Positions 1 to 13,800 of a DNA stretch of 64,000 nt are shown here, one piece after another. Below the pieces are notes generated by a model. The model was not told the DNA's origin and ran no database searches. It saw nothing but the letters and a program-made list of their open reading frames with translations. Numbering within the stretch: the stretch's first letter is position 1; each line of letters begins with the position of its first letter. The stretch is from Babylonia areolata. Lineage: Eukaryota; Mollusca; Gastropoda; Neogastropoda; Buccinidae. The translations under genes and the position numbers were made by a program. The stretch is taken from contig NC_134889.1 in NCBI RefSeq assembly GCF_041734735.1, forward strand, positions 1,415,001 through 1,479,000. The letters run 5' to 3'.

Positions 1-80
1 GTTGCCATCGTTGTTCCCACAGGGTCGTGGGTGGGGTTGGGAAGGGTGGGTGTGTGTGTGTGTGTGGGGGGGGGGGGTGG

Positions 81-115
<35 letters not shown>

Positions 116-669
116 ACAAGGAGTTAGTCAACAGCAGCAGTTCAGAGCAAAGCTGCCCCCTTAAATACACCACCACACAACACACCATAACACAACCCAA
201 CACAACACATAATAACACAGCACAAGACAATACAACACAACATAACACAGCACAACACAATGCAGCATAACACCGCACAGTACAACACGTCGCAACATAA
301 CACAGCACAGCACAGCACAACACATTTTAACACAGCACAACAGAATGCAGCATAAGAGCACAATACAACACGACACAGCCCAACACAGTACGATACAACA
401 CAACACGCCATAACGCAGCACAACACAACACAACACACCATAACACAGCACAACATAACACAATACAGCACACAACACAACACAACACAACACAATACCG
501 TTGCCGTCATTATTCCCACAGGGTTGTGGGTGGGGTTGTGGGGGACAGGGAGTGGGGTTTGGGGGGCAACAAGGAGTTAGTCAGCAGCAGCAGTTCAGAG
601 CAAAGCTGCCCCCCAAAATACACCTCCACACAACACACCATAATACGGCTGACGTCGTCGTCCTCACAG
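1..669. repeat. Decayed copies of the SMG7 670-exon start, with CA/ACAAC and poly-G repeats
   Basis: Two segments (about 1-175 and 499-640) begin with TTCCCACAGGG and run through ...GGCAACAAGGAGTTAGTC, ...CAGCAGCAGTTCAGAGCAAA and GCTGCCCCC. They align with the acceptor and first 60 or so bases of the real exon at 670 (CCTCACAGGGCC, GGCAAGGAGGACGGC, AGCTCTGAGCAGAGCTCCCC). Between them, 176-498 is an imperfect CACAACAC/ATAACACAGC array. A GT run and poly-G tract (about 49-113) interrupt the first copy. Confidence 0.75.
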
Positions 670-1026
670 GGCCGTGGTGGGTGTGGCGGCAAGGAGGACG
701 GCAGCAGCAGCAGCTCTGAGCAGAGCTCCCCCAAGTACCTGCTGGGCACCGTCACCAGTGAGCCGCAGTTCATGAAGCACGGAGGGGGCGCCACCTCCTC
801 CAGCCGTCTCCAGACCTCTCCGCAGCTCTCTCCGGGATTCCCTCGGAGGAGCCAGTCCCCACAGAGCCGGGGAGCACCCTCACCCCTGCAAGGGCTCACC
901 TCTCCCAGAGTGGCCTCCCCTCGACCAGGTGGCGGCAGAGTGGCCTCCCCTTTGCCGGCGTCACAGCAGCAGCAGCAGCAGCAGGCGTCGGTGCCGGCGC
1001 CACAGAGGAGTCCACAGCAGCAACAG
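670..1026 (+). CDS. SMG7: SMG7 coding exon (first in window)
   Basis: The acceptor is CCTCACAG and the donor is CAACAG/GTAATG; the exon is phase 0 to 0 and 119 codons long. The peptide starts GRGGCGGKEDGSSSSSEQSS, continues through a Ser/Pro-rich part with many SP dipeptides (possible phosphosites) and ends in polyglutamine. This is disordered, low-complexity sequence. Two decayed copies of its first 60 or so bases lie upstream at 1-175 and 499-640. Confidence 0.8.
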
Positions 1027-4000
1027 GTAATGTTTTACCTGTGTTACAGGTGATGTCTTTTGGATGAGATGATCAGGGGAGGTCCTGTGTGCTTAGCACG
1101 TGTAAAAAGAAACCTGTGAAGGGTTGTCCCTGGGAAATTTGTGTCGAAAAATCCACTTTGATCATTGAACAAATACACTTTAGAGCTCGATCGCTCAATT
1201 GGGCCAAGTAGTTTTGTGACCTGTTGTGATTCATCATCGGACACAAAACGAGAGCGCCAAAGAATCGATAGACACACAGAAAATACGAAAAAAACTTAGC
1301 CGTATGAAGAGCACAGGAGCAGGAGTCAAGGTGGCTGCCGGAAAAAGAGGGCGCTGGTCAGGGATGCAAAGGGGAGGTAACCTACTTCTGGAGGTTATCG
1401 GCTGTAGCTACTTTCGTTTTCTCCGCATAGGCGGGTAGTAGTTTGCACAGGACAGGAATCAGACCCCTGCCGGAGTCTGCACTAGTGGGTCACAGTATGT
1501 TACTTAAACGTAATTTTAGAGACGAAAAAAAAAAGGAAAAAAATGTTGGTACAGCATTGCAATGGTATGCTCTTCCATGTAGAAGTCCAAATTTTACACA
1601 GAGGAATCTGTTGTCACAAAAAGTGATAGGATAGGATATGATGTGACACAACACGATGCAACACAGTGTAATACGTTGCAATACAGTACAATACAATAGA
1701 GTGCAACATAGCACTATGCAATGCGTTGCAATACAGTACAATACAATAGAGTGCAACATAGCACTATGCAATGCGTTGCAATACAGTACAATACAATAGA
1801 GTGCAACACAGCACAGTGCAATGCGTTGCAATACAGTACAATACAATAGAGTGCAACACAGCACAGTGCAATGCGTTGCAGTACAGTACAATACAATGCA
1901 CTGCAACATAGCACAGTGCAATGCGTTGCAAGACAGTACAATACAATGCACTGCAACATAGCACAGTGTAGTGTGTTGCAATACAGTACAATACAATGCA
2001 CTGCGATGCAACACAGTGTAATGCGTTGCAATACAGTACAGTACAATAGAGTGCAACATAGCACTATGCAATGCGTTGCAATACAGTACAATACAATAGA
2101 GTGCAACACAGCACAGTGCAATGCGTTGCAATACAGTACAATACAATGCACTGCAACATAGCACAGTGTAGTGTGTTGCAATACAGTACAATACAATGCA
2201 CTGCGATGCAACACAGTGTAATGCGTTGCAATACAGTACAGTACAATAGAGTGCAACATAGCACTATGCAATGCGTTGCAATACAGTACAATACAATAGA
2301 GTGCAACACAGCACAGTCCAATGCGTTGCAGTACAGTACAATACAATGCACTGCAACATAGCACAGTGCAATGCGTTGCAATACAGTAGAATACAATGCA
2401 CTGCAACACAGCACAGTGCAATGCGTTGCAATACAGTACAATACAATGCACAGTGCAATGCGTTGCAATACAGTACAATACAATGCACTGCAACACAGCA
2501 CAGTGCAATGCGTTGCAATACAGTACAATACAATGCACTGCAACACAGCACAGTGCAATGCGTTGCAATACAGTACAATACAATGCACTGCAACATAGCA
2601 CAGTGCAATGCGTTGCAAGACAGTACAATACAATGCACTGCAACATAGCATAGTGTAGTGCGTTGCAATACAGTACAATACAATGCACTGCAACACAGCA
2701 CAGTGCAATGCGTTGCAATACAGTACAATACAATGCACTGCAACATAGCACAGTGTAGTGCGTTGCAATACAGTACAATACAATGCACTGCAACACAGCA
2801 CAGTGCAATGCGTTGCAATACATCACTGTTACACTGCGTGTAGACATGAGCCGCTGCGAGAAAATTCATACAAACCTTCTTATGAAATGAAGTACAGTGA
2901 AGTAAGCAAAAACAGTACAATACAATACGATACAATACCATGCAATACAACACCATACAATACAATATGATACAGGGTATAAAAAAAAAAGGGGTTTGAC
3001 TGCCTGGGTTCTTTCAAAACAGTTTTTTGTATCCGGTATGATACAGTTTAAGTTTTTCAAGGAGGCATCACTGCGTTCGGACAAATCCATACATTCTACA
3101 CCACTTCTGACGGACAGACGCCTGACCAGCAACACAAACCGGCACACCTAGTCAGGCCTTGAGTGCGTGCATGTGTCTGTGTACCTATCAGAATGGATTT
3201 CTTCTGCACAGTTTTGCCAGAGGATGACACTCTCGTTGCCATGGGTTCTTTTGCACACAGGACCTTGGTTTATTGCCTCATCCAAAAGACTAGACGCTCA
3301 GTTTGATTTTCTGGTCAAACTTGGGAGAAAGGGCAAGATCAGGATTCGAACCCACACCCTCACGGACTCTGTATTGGTAGATGAGATGAGTGTCTTAACT
3401 CTCTCCGGACGAAGGAATGCTCACGCATTCCTACACAAAACATATTCAGATTCGGACGAAGGAATGGAATAGCATTCTCTGAAAGTAAAATTCCATCACG
3501 CGCTGTACACGTGATTTTGTGATTAGCCAAGCAGAGTGCGCTATTCTGGGTCACTCCACAATCGAACAGTATGATTGGTCAGCCTGGCATGTGTGGCCTG
3601 TCTTGCACACACGCTGACAAAGTCACTGACCCGTCGTCTGCTCGTGTGCCAGCCTGTTAGCAAAGCGGGCTCTTCTCAGAATGTTGTGAAGCAAACAAGG
3701 CAGTGACGGCAACGTTTTAAGGTTGCCGAAGTACTTGAAATGCTACAGACTGAAGGGTCGGACATTGAAGAGGTGGATGATGACAAAGAAGAAAGCGAAT
3801 TTAATGCAGAAAGCGAGCATGGGTATGGTGATTCGGGGTGAAAAATTGGCAGTATTTTCTACATATGGCAAAACTGTAAACATAAAATGAGAAATTTGAT
3901 TTTTTTTATATGTAATAGCTCAACAAGTAATAAACCAGTTCTGAGAGTTTCATTTTCTTACTCTGTATTTTGTATTTTTTGTAATTTTTTTCCAAACCCT

Positions 4001-7000
4001 TACAAATGGGCCGTCTGTGGGGAAAAGCAAGGGAGAAAACTTGTCGTCCCGAGGGAGTTAACCATTCTGCTACCTTTCTCTGTGCATACAATGCAATACA
4101 ATACAATACAGTACAACACAACACAACACAACGTTTGACCTGTGTACACAAACAGGCAATATCAGTGACGCGTTCAGCAGAAAAGCGAACCCCACCTTAC
4201 AAAGTGCACACACAGTGTCCACTGCTGCAGGTGATGCCCCCCTCACTGCCTCACCGACCGCCGGAGCCGACAGGGGGACAGCACTCACTTCCTGTGGCCA
4301 CCACCACCCACCAGGGCACCGCCGGCTACCCCCCACCCCTCCTCTCCTCCTCCTCCTCCACCCACGTGGGAAACGTCGGCTACCAGACCTCCACCACCCC
4401 GCCCTCCGCCCACCCGGGGAAAGCCGGGTACCAGCCCCCTGCCTCCTCCCCCCCTGGCAGGTCCCAGCTGGCTCAGCACCCCTACCTGGGTGGCCTCCCT
4501 TTCCAGGGCCCCACCCCCCCCTTGAGCCCCACCGCGGCCTGTCAGGGTCATCCCCGCGCCGACCAGGGGCACCTGCCGGGTCAGATCCACATGGCTCAAG
4601 GTCAGGGTCACGGCTTTCCGGGGATGGCGCCGCTGCAGGGTCCGCTGGAGAAGGGGGGTTCGGGTCCCTCGATGAAGCCGGGCCCTGCAGTCGCCGCCCA
4701 CTTCCCCCTGCCCTTCCCGCTGCCCTTCACCACCGGCCCTTCGGGCGACAGGTTCCACGGCCCTCACCTCAACGCTCCAGTGAGTGCCGGCGCCCAGCCC
4801 GACCTGCCCAGAATGCCGCACTACCCATCAGGCCAAGGGGCGGTGCCATCGGAGGCGGGCCCGAAGCAGGGAGGGGGCTGCGGGCCGCGTCACCCCCTGA
4901 ACCAGGAGATGCTGTCGGCGCTGCGGCTGGCCAGTCAGATTTCACACGCCCAGGGCCCGCCCCTTCCGCCAGGGGACGTCACTCTGCCTGTCCACGCCCC
5001 ACAGGTAGTGCTTGCCTGCTGCTTCTGCTGGTGTCTCTACAGTCCCTCACTGGGTTTTTTGTTTTTTCTCTTTGTTGTTTCGTGTGTGTGTGTGTGTGTG
5101 ACTGATGTGCACTTGTGTATTTCATGACCTCAGTTTCACTGCTGACTGCCGTGTTTGTGGGTGTGCATGATCATAACATAATCAGTCAAGAAGCGAACAT
5201 TGGGGCTGATTTTGTGTTGTCTGATAAAGAGTATAGCGAGAATTGCAGGTTGGGTCTGATTTTGTATTGTGTTGTGTCGGTGATGTGAGAATTGCAGGTT
5301 GGGACTGATTTTGTATTGTGTTGTGACGGTGATGTGAGAATTGCAGGTTGGGACTGATTTTGTATTGTGTTGTGACGGTGATGTGAGAATTGCAAGGTGG
5401 GTCTGATTTTGCACTGTGTTGTGTAAGCACTGTGGCGATGACAACCCAGGCGTGATCTTTGCCATGCGTGCAGCAGTGCAGTGGTGAATCAAGGGAGGTC
5501 ATGTGTTGCAGCAGCAGCAGCAGTCCAGAGGGCAGGAGCAGCCGCCGCCGCCGCTGCCGCCTTCACACGCCATGTACAGACCCCCCATTCAGCGCCCGCC
5601 AATCAGCGCCCATGGCCCCGCCCCCATGACAGCTGGCCCCGCCCCCAGGACAGCTGGCCCCGCCCCCGGGCAGCACTTCCAGGGGTCGCCCATGTCGCGC
5701 GCCTTCCTGCCGGGCATGGCCATGAGTCAGCACCCGTCGGGGGACCACCCCATGCACTTCCCCCCCGGCCCCCACCCCCACCCCCACCCACGCCCCCGCA
5801 TGCACGGCGCCATGGCGACGCACGGCCACGAGGCGGTGCTTAGCGAGGGTCTGCCTGCACGGCTGCCCGCACCGCCCATTGCGATGCAAGGTCAGAGGTC
5901 GTCGGCGTTCCCCACGCTGATGACGGGCCTGTTCCCCAAGGACGGGGGTGGTGGGGGGCCGGGTGAGGGGGGTGGGCGAAGCGGGTACCAGGCCTTGTCT
6001 CCCCTGACGATACAGGTGAGTTGGATGGGGTTTTTTTGTGTTGTGGAGAGTTCACGTTTTGTTGCCGTGTTTTGGTCGAAAGTCTCACGTTTTGTGGATG
6101 GTGAAAGGACATGTTTTGAGATGTATTCATTTCAGCTGGGATGTATCAGATTTGTCTAGAGTTTTATTTCATTGCAGTTTGGTGCCAGACTTAAGCTTTA
6201 TTTGTTTTCAGTTCACGACATGGTAATCATTTGTCTGTGTGTTGTTCATAGTTCAGGGTGTGTTCATGATTTGTCTGTGTTGTTCATAGTTCAGGATGTG
6301 TTCATGATTTGTCCGTGTTGTTCATAGTTCACGGTGTGTTCATGATTTGTCTGTGTTGTTCATAGTTCAGGATGTGTTCATGATTTGTCTGTGTTCATAG
6401 TTCAGGATGTGTTCATGATTTGTCTGTGTATTGTTTACAGTTCACAGTGTGTTCATGATTTGTCTGTGTGTTGTTCATAGTTCACGGTGTGTTCATGATT
6501 TGTCAGGTGTTGTTCACAGTGTGCTCATGATTTGTCTGTGTTGTTCACAGTTCATGGTGTGTTCATGATTTGTCTGTGTGTTGTTCACAGTTCATGATGT
6601 GTTCATGATTTGTCTGTGTGTTGTTCACAGTTCATGGTGTGTTCATGATTTGTCCGTGTTGTTGATAGTTCAGGTGTGTTCATGATTTGTCTGTGTGTTG
6701 TTCATAGTTCAGGTGTGTTCATGATTTGTCTGTGTTGTTGATAGTTCAGGGTGTGTTCATGATTTATCTGTGTTGTTGATAGTTCAGGGTGTGTTCATGA
6801 TTTGTCTGTGTTGTTTACAGTTCAGGGTGTGTTCATGATTTGTCTGTGTTGTTGATAGTTCAGGGTGTGTTCATGATTTGTCTGTGTGTTGTTCACAGTT
6901 CATGATGTGTTCATGATTTGTCTGTGTGTTGTTTACAGTTCATGATGTGTTCATGATTTGTCTGTGTGTTGTTCACAGTTCAGGTGTGTTCATGATTTGT

Positions 7001-9979
7001 CTGTGCTGTGTGTTGTTCACAGTTCAGGGTGTGTTCATGATTTGTCTGTGCTGTGTGTTGTTCACAGTTCAGGGTGTGTTCATGATTTATCTGTGCTGTG
7101 TGTTGTTCACAGTTCAGGGTGTGTTCATGATTTGTCTGTGTGTTGTTTACAGTTCAGGGTGTGTTCATGATTTGTCTGTGTGTTGTTTACAGTTCAGGGT
7201 GTGTTCATGATTTATCTGTGTGTTGTTTACAGTTCAGGGTGTGTTCATGATTTATCTGTGCTGTGTGTTGTTCACAGTTCAGGGTGTGTTCATGATTTAT
7301 CTGTGCTGTGTGTTGTTCACAGTTCAGGGTGTGTTCATGATTTATCTGTGTGTTGTTTACAGTTCAGTGGTGTCTGGTACTTGTGTCTGTCTGTTGTGTT
7401 TCCAGTTCGTGTGTTCCATGATTTGTCTGGTGCTGTGGGGTCTGCAGACCCTAGTCCGTTTACCCTCAGTACACCGTGATGCTCCGTTTTCCTGGGGACC
7501 GGTGCCCCGAGGTGAGTCATGTACCCTGTGGTTACCTGTGGTGTACCCTGTCATGTACCCTGTGGTGTCCCTGTGTCCCTGTGGTGTACCCTGTGTGTAC
7601 CCTGTCTGTACCCCGTGTGTACCCTGTGGTGTCCTTGTGTACCCTGTGGTGTACCTGTCAGTACCCTGTATGTACCCTGTGGTGTCCTGTGGTGTACCCT
7701 GTGGTGTACCCTGTCAGTACCCTGTCATGTACCCTGTGGTGTACCCTGTCATGTACCCTGTGGTGTACCTGTGGTGTACCTGTGGTGTACCCGTTGTGTC
7801 AGTTGTACCCTGTGGTATGTATTCCCTGTGGTGTACCTGTGGTGTACCCTGTGTGTACCCTGTACCTGTCGTGTTCCCTGTGGTGTACCTTGTCATGTAC
7901 CCTGTCGTGTACCCTGTGGTGTACCCTGTCGTGTACCCTGTGGTGTACCCTGTGGTGTACCTTGTCATGTACCCTGTGGTGTACACTGTGGTGTTCCCTG
8001 TGGTGTACCCTGTCGTGTACCCTGTGGTGTACCCTGTCATGTACCCTGTGGTGTACCCTGTCATGTACCCTGTGGTGTACCCTGTGGTGTACCCTGTCAT
8101 GTACCCTGTGGTGTACCCTGTCATGTACCCTGTGGTGTACCCTGTGGTGTACCCTGTGGTGTACCCTGTCATGTACCCTGTGGTGTACCCTGTGGTGTAC
8201 CCTGTCATGTACCCTGTGGTGTACCCTGTCATGTACCCTGTCATTACCCTGTGTTGTACACTGTGGTGTACCCTGTGGTGTACCCTGTCATGTACCCTGT
8301 GGTGTACCCTGTCATGTACAACACAGTGTGTGGATGGTGTGTGTTTCAAACACTTGACAGAGGTTGGTGTCTGTGAACACAACACAACACAGTGTGTGGA
8401 TGGTGTGTGTTACAAACACTTGACAGAGGTTGGTGTCTGTGAACACAACACAGTGTGTGGATGGTGTGTGTTTCAAACACTTGACAGAGGTTGGTGTCTG
8501 TGAACACAGCACAACACAGTGTGTGGATGGTGTGTGTTTCAAACACTTGACAGAGGTTGGTGTCTGTGAACACAACACAACACAGTGTGTGGACCTGGTG
8601 TGTGTTTCAAACACTTGACAGAGGTTGGTGTCTGTGAACACAACACAGTGTGTGGACCTGGTGTGTGTTACAAACACTTGACAGAGGTTGGTGTCTGTGA
8701 ACACAACACAGTGTGTGGATGGTGTGTGTTTCAAACACTTGACAGAGGTTGGTGTCTGTGAACACAACACAGTGTGTGGACCTAGTTTGTGTTACAAGCA
8801 CTTGACAGAGGTTGGTGTCTGTGAACACAGCACAGTGTTTGATGGTGTGTGTTACAAACACTTGACAGAGGTTGGTGTCTGTGAGCACAACACAACACAG
8901 TGTGTGGATGGTGTGTGTTACAAACACTTGACAGAGGTTGGTGTCTGTGAACACAACACAACACAGTGTGTGGACCTGGTGTGTGTTACAAACACTTGAC
9001 AGAGGTTGGTGTCTGTGAACACAACACAGTGTGTGGATGGTGTGTGTTTCAAACACTTGACAGAGGTTGGTGTCTGTGAACACAACACAGTGTGTGGATG
9101 GTGTGTGTTACAAACACTTGACAGAGGTTGGTGTCTGTGAACACAACACAGTGTGTGGATGGTGTGTGTTACAAACACTTGACAGAGGTTGGTGTCTGTG
9201 AACACAACACAGTGTGTGGATGGTGTGTGCTACAAACACCTGACAGAGGTTGGTGTCTGTGTGTGTTTCAGGGGACGCCCAAACCTGACAAGCAGGAGGG
9301 AGGGGCTCCAGAGAAGAGGTACGGTGTGCACGCCTTGCTGACACACTCACACATGTGCGTCCTCACACGGACATGCACACGTGCAATCACACACACACAC
9401 ACACTCACACATGTGCGTCCTCACACAGACATGCACACATGCAATCACACACTTGCACGCACACACACATGTGCGTCCTCACACGGACATGCACACATGC
9501 AATCACACACACACACTCACACATGTGCATCCTCACACGGACATGCACACATGCAATCACACACACACACTCACACATGTGCATCCTCATACAGACATGC
9601 ACACATGCAATCACACACATGCACGCACACATATGCATCCTCACACGGACATGTACACATGTAATCACACACATGCACCCACACATGTGCATCCTCACAT
9701 GTACATGCACACGTGCAATCACACACATGCACGCACACATATGCATCCTCACACGGACGTGTACACATGTAGTCACACACATGCACCCACACATGTGCAT
9801 CCTCACATGTACATGCACACATGCAATCACACACATGCACGCATACATATGCATCCTCACACGGACATGTACACATGTAATCACACACATGCACCCACAC
9901 ATGTGCATCCTCACATGTACATGCACTCATGCAATCACACACTTGCATGCACACAAACACACACACTCACCTGTGCGTG

Positions 9980-10026
<47 letters not shown>

Positions 10027-10803
10027 CTGTACGCATGCACACACGCACAGAGGAAGATAGAATGACAGCATATCGGTGAAAAAAAATGTTCAAGGTCACA
10101 GTCCTTTTCAGCTGCAGGGGTGATGAATTGATATTCTCTGTGTCTAAGGTAGTCATCATGGTAGACACAGTCCTTTTCAGCTACAGGGGTGATGAATTGA
10201 TATTCTCTGTGTCTAGGGCAGTCATCATGGTAGACAGTCACAGTCCTTTTCAGCTACAGGGGTGATGAATTGATATTCACTGTGTCTAGGGCAGTCATCA
10301 TGGTAGACAGTCACAGTCCTTTTCAGCTACAGGGGTGATGAATTGATATTCACTGTGTCTAGGGCAGTCATCATGGTAGACAGTCACAGTCCTTTTCAGC
10401 TACAGGGGTGATGAATTGATATTCACTGTGTCTAGGGCAGTCATCATGGTAGACAATGTCATGCATTGTTTACATTGTTTATAAATGAAACATATACCAC
10501 CAGTGAATTGCTCCAGTTGGTGACAACAAAGCTCTGCATTCTGTATGTGTGTGTGTGTGTGTTGTGTGTGTGTTGTATGTGAGTGTGTGTGTGTGTATGT
10601 GTTTGTGTGTGTGTGTTGTGTGTGAGTGTGTGTGTGAGTGTGTGTTGTGTGTGTGTTGTGTGTGTGTGTGTGTGGCAGGGAGTAGAAATGAAATGGATGT
10701 TCTGTGTGTGTGTGTGTCTGTGTGTGGCAGGGAGTAGAAATGAAATGGATGTTCTGTGTGTGTGTGTGTCTGTGTGTGGCAGGGATAGAAATGAATGTTC
10801 CAT

Positions 10804-10843
<40 letters not shown>

Positions 10844-13800
10844 CAGGGAGTAGAAATGAAATGGATGTTCTGTGTGTGTGTGTGTGTGTCTGTGGTGTGT
10901 GTGTGTCTGTGTGTGGCAGGGAGTAGAAATGAAATGAATGTTCTCCGTGTGTGTGTGTGTGTCTGTGTGTGGCAGGGAGTAGAAATGAAATGAATGTTCT
11001 CCGTGTGTGTGTGTGTGTGTGTGTCTGTGTGTGGCAGGTGGTAGAAAATGAAATGAATGTTCTCCGTGTGTGTGTGTGTGTGTGGCAGGGAGTAGAAATG
11101 AAATGAATGTTCCATGTGTGTGTGTGTGGCAGGGAGTAGAAATGAAATGAATGTTCCATGTGTGTGTGTGTGGCAGGGAGGGGGAGCCAGTCCTTCACAG
11201 AATGGTGATGCCGGTGGGACAGCCAGGGGGAGAGTACTCTCTCTTCGCCAGTTCTTCCCCCTGGTCCATGCCCCTCAACTCCAGCAGCGACTCCAAAAGT
11301 AAGCCGGCTTTGTATTCTCTCCCAGGCGACCTTTGACCTGACCTGACCCACATGGTGACCCCCCCCCCCCCCCACCCCCCCACCTGACCTCAGGGTCATT
11401 TTGTCTTTTCCTCCAGACTGACGATGACGACCTTGACAGGGTCGCAATGTCCGCAGCGCATGGTTTGGTTCAGCGTTAGGATTTTTTTTTTCTTCTTTCT
11501 TTGGAAATAGTGTAGACTTTGGGAAATTCTGAATGCCAAGCTAACTTGCTGTTGCTGGGACTGCTTTGCAGCTAGGCCGTTGACTGTAGCTTTGCTTTGT
11601 GTCAGTATGATTGTGGACCGTCTGTTTGTGACTGCACATAATTACGGCGTATGACAGTGACCCAGATTGTTTTATGGTGTGGTGTGGTATGATGTCATAG
11701 GTTGGTGTGTGGTTTTGCATATGGTGTGGTGTAATGCAGTATTATTGTTGCAGTGTGGTGTGATGTGGTGTAATGTGTGATGTGGAATGTTTAATGTAGT
11801 GTTAGGTGTAAATGTGTAGTGTGGTGTGGTGTATGATGTGTAACTGTGCTGTATGCGTAAATGTGTAGCATGATGTGGCATAAATGTGCAGCACAATGTG
11901 GTATTGTGTTGCATGATGTGGCATAAATGTGTAGCATGATGTGGTGTAAGAGTGTAGCTTGATGTGGTGTAAACATGTAGCATGATGTGGTGTAAATGTG
12001 TAGCATGATGTGGTGTAAATGTATAGCAAGATGTGTAAATGTGTAGCAAGATGTCGCATAAATGTATAGCATGATGTGGCATAAATGTGTAGCATGGTGC
12101 GGTGAAAACATGCAGCTTGATGTAGCATAAACGTGTAGCTTGATGTGGTGTAAATGTGCTGTGATGTGTAGCATGATGTGGTGTAAATGTGTTGTGATGT
12201 CTAGCATGATGTGTTGTGATGTGTATCTTGATGTGGTGTAAATGTGTTGTGATGTGTAGCACGATGTGGTGTAAATGTGTTGTGATGTCTAGCACGATGT
12301 GGTGTAAATGTGTTGTGATGTGTAGCACGATGTGGTGTGAATGTGTTGTGATGTCTAGCACGATGTGGTGTAAATGTGTTGTGTTGTGTACCATGATGTG
12401 TTGTGATGTGTATCTTGATGTGGTGTAAATGTGTTGTGATGTGTAGCATGATGTGGTGTGAATGTGTTGTGATGTCTAGCACGATGTGGTGTGAATGTGT
12501 TGTGATGTGTAGCACGATGTGGTGTGAATGTGTTGTGATGTGTAGCATGACATGTGTGACGATGTGTGTGCTGCAGGCATGGCCTCCTCCCCCCTGTCGT
12601 CCCATGACAGCAGCATGAGGAACTCCCCGGTCCTGGGCTTTGAGCCCCAGCCCTCCGCGCCCTACGACATGGCCGTCCGCCATAAGGGAATGCAAGGTGA
12701 AGGCTGGATGGGCCAGGGTCAAGGCCATGATGAACAGAAGGGCAGAGGTCAAGCGACACACCCTGGCGGTGTACCGGTAAGGGGACTAAAATAGTGTTGA
12801 TGTGCACATATGTATGCACGCACATGTATGTTCAGAGTGTGGTACTTCCTATCACACACAGAAACACAGGAATGTGAGTGCATCTCACATATTCCAGAAA
12901 TCTGGTTTTCCGAAGTGTATTCCAGGTGGCTGTTTTATTTACAAAGTCAAGTTTGAATGTTTTCGATGAATCTGCAAATTCATTTTCATGACGTTGCTGG
13001 TTTTAACTTCAGTTTGAGGCAGCATGATCAAGACGTATGGCGTGCGATGAAAAAAACAAAGAAAGAAAAAAGGAAGATAACTGATCAGATGGTATGTCTT
13101 ATCTGTGTAGTATGTCCTTTGAACATCGTCATTATGTCAACGAGGTGTTTCAGTTCACTAGAAATGTCCTTTGAACATCGTCATTATGTCAACGAGGTGT
13201 TTCAGTTCACTAGAAATGTCCTTTGAACATCGTCATTATGTCAACGAGGTGTTTCAGTTCACTAGAAATGTCCTTTGAACATCGTCATTATGTCAACGAG
13301 GTGTTTCAGTTCACTAGAAATGTCCTTTGAACATCGTCATTATGTCAACGAGGTGTTTCAGTTCACTAGAAATGTCCTTTGAACATCGTCATTATGTCAA
13401 CGAGGTGTTTCAGTTCACTAGAAATGTCCTTTGAGCATCGTCATTATGTCAACAAGGTGTTTCAGTTCACTAGTAATGTCCTTTGAACATCGTCATTATG
13501 TCAATGAGGTGTTTCAGTTCACTAGAAATGTCCTTTGAACATCGTCATTATGTCAACGAGGTGTTTCAGTTCACTAGAAATGTCCTTTGAACATCGTCAT
13601 TATGTCAACGAGGTGTTTCAGTTCACTAGAAATGTCCTTTGAACATCGTCATCATGTCAACGAGGTGTTTCAGTTCACTAGAAATGTCCTTTGAGCATCG
13701 TCATTATGTCAACGAGGTGTTTCAGTTCACTAGAAATGTCCTTTGAGCATCGTCATTATGTCAACAAGGTGTTTCAGTTCACTAGTAATGTCCTTTGAAC

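Noticed and set aside
65-113. Poly-G run as a structured element such as a G-quadruplex regulator
   Set aside because: It could form one, but long homopolymers next to GT runs are common here and are also sequencing-error hotspots. There is no sign of function.
1490-2965. Cys/Leu/His-rich frames over the 50-bp array
   Set aside because: Several overlapping frames on both strands are open and periodic. There is no start context, no domain and no splice sites.
4006-4230. 5' extension of the SMG7 exon at 4231
   Set aside because: The frame is open further upstream, but it crosses a SINE and a CAATACAATAC tract. CACTGCTGCAG at 4230 is a good acceptor in the right phase.
5511-5520. Polyglutamine expansion as the start of a different gene
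   Set aside because: The CAG run is short and in phase with SMG7 exons on both sides.
7220-8503. 427-codon plus-strand frame (YPVVYPV repeats)
   Set aside because: Periodic translation of the GTACCCTGTGGT array inside an SMG7 intron.
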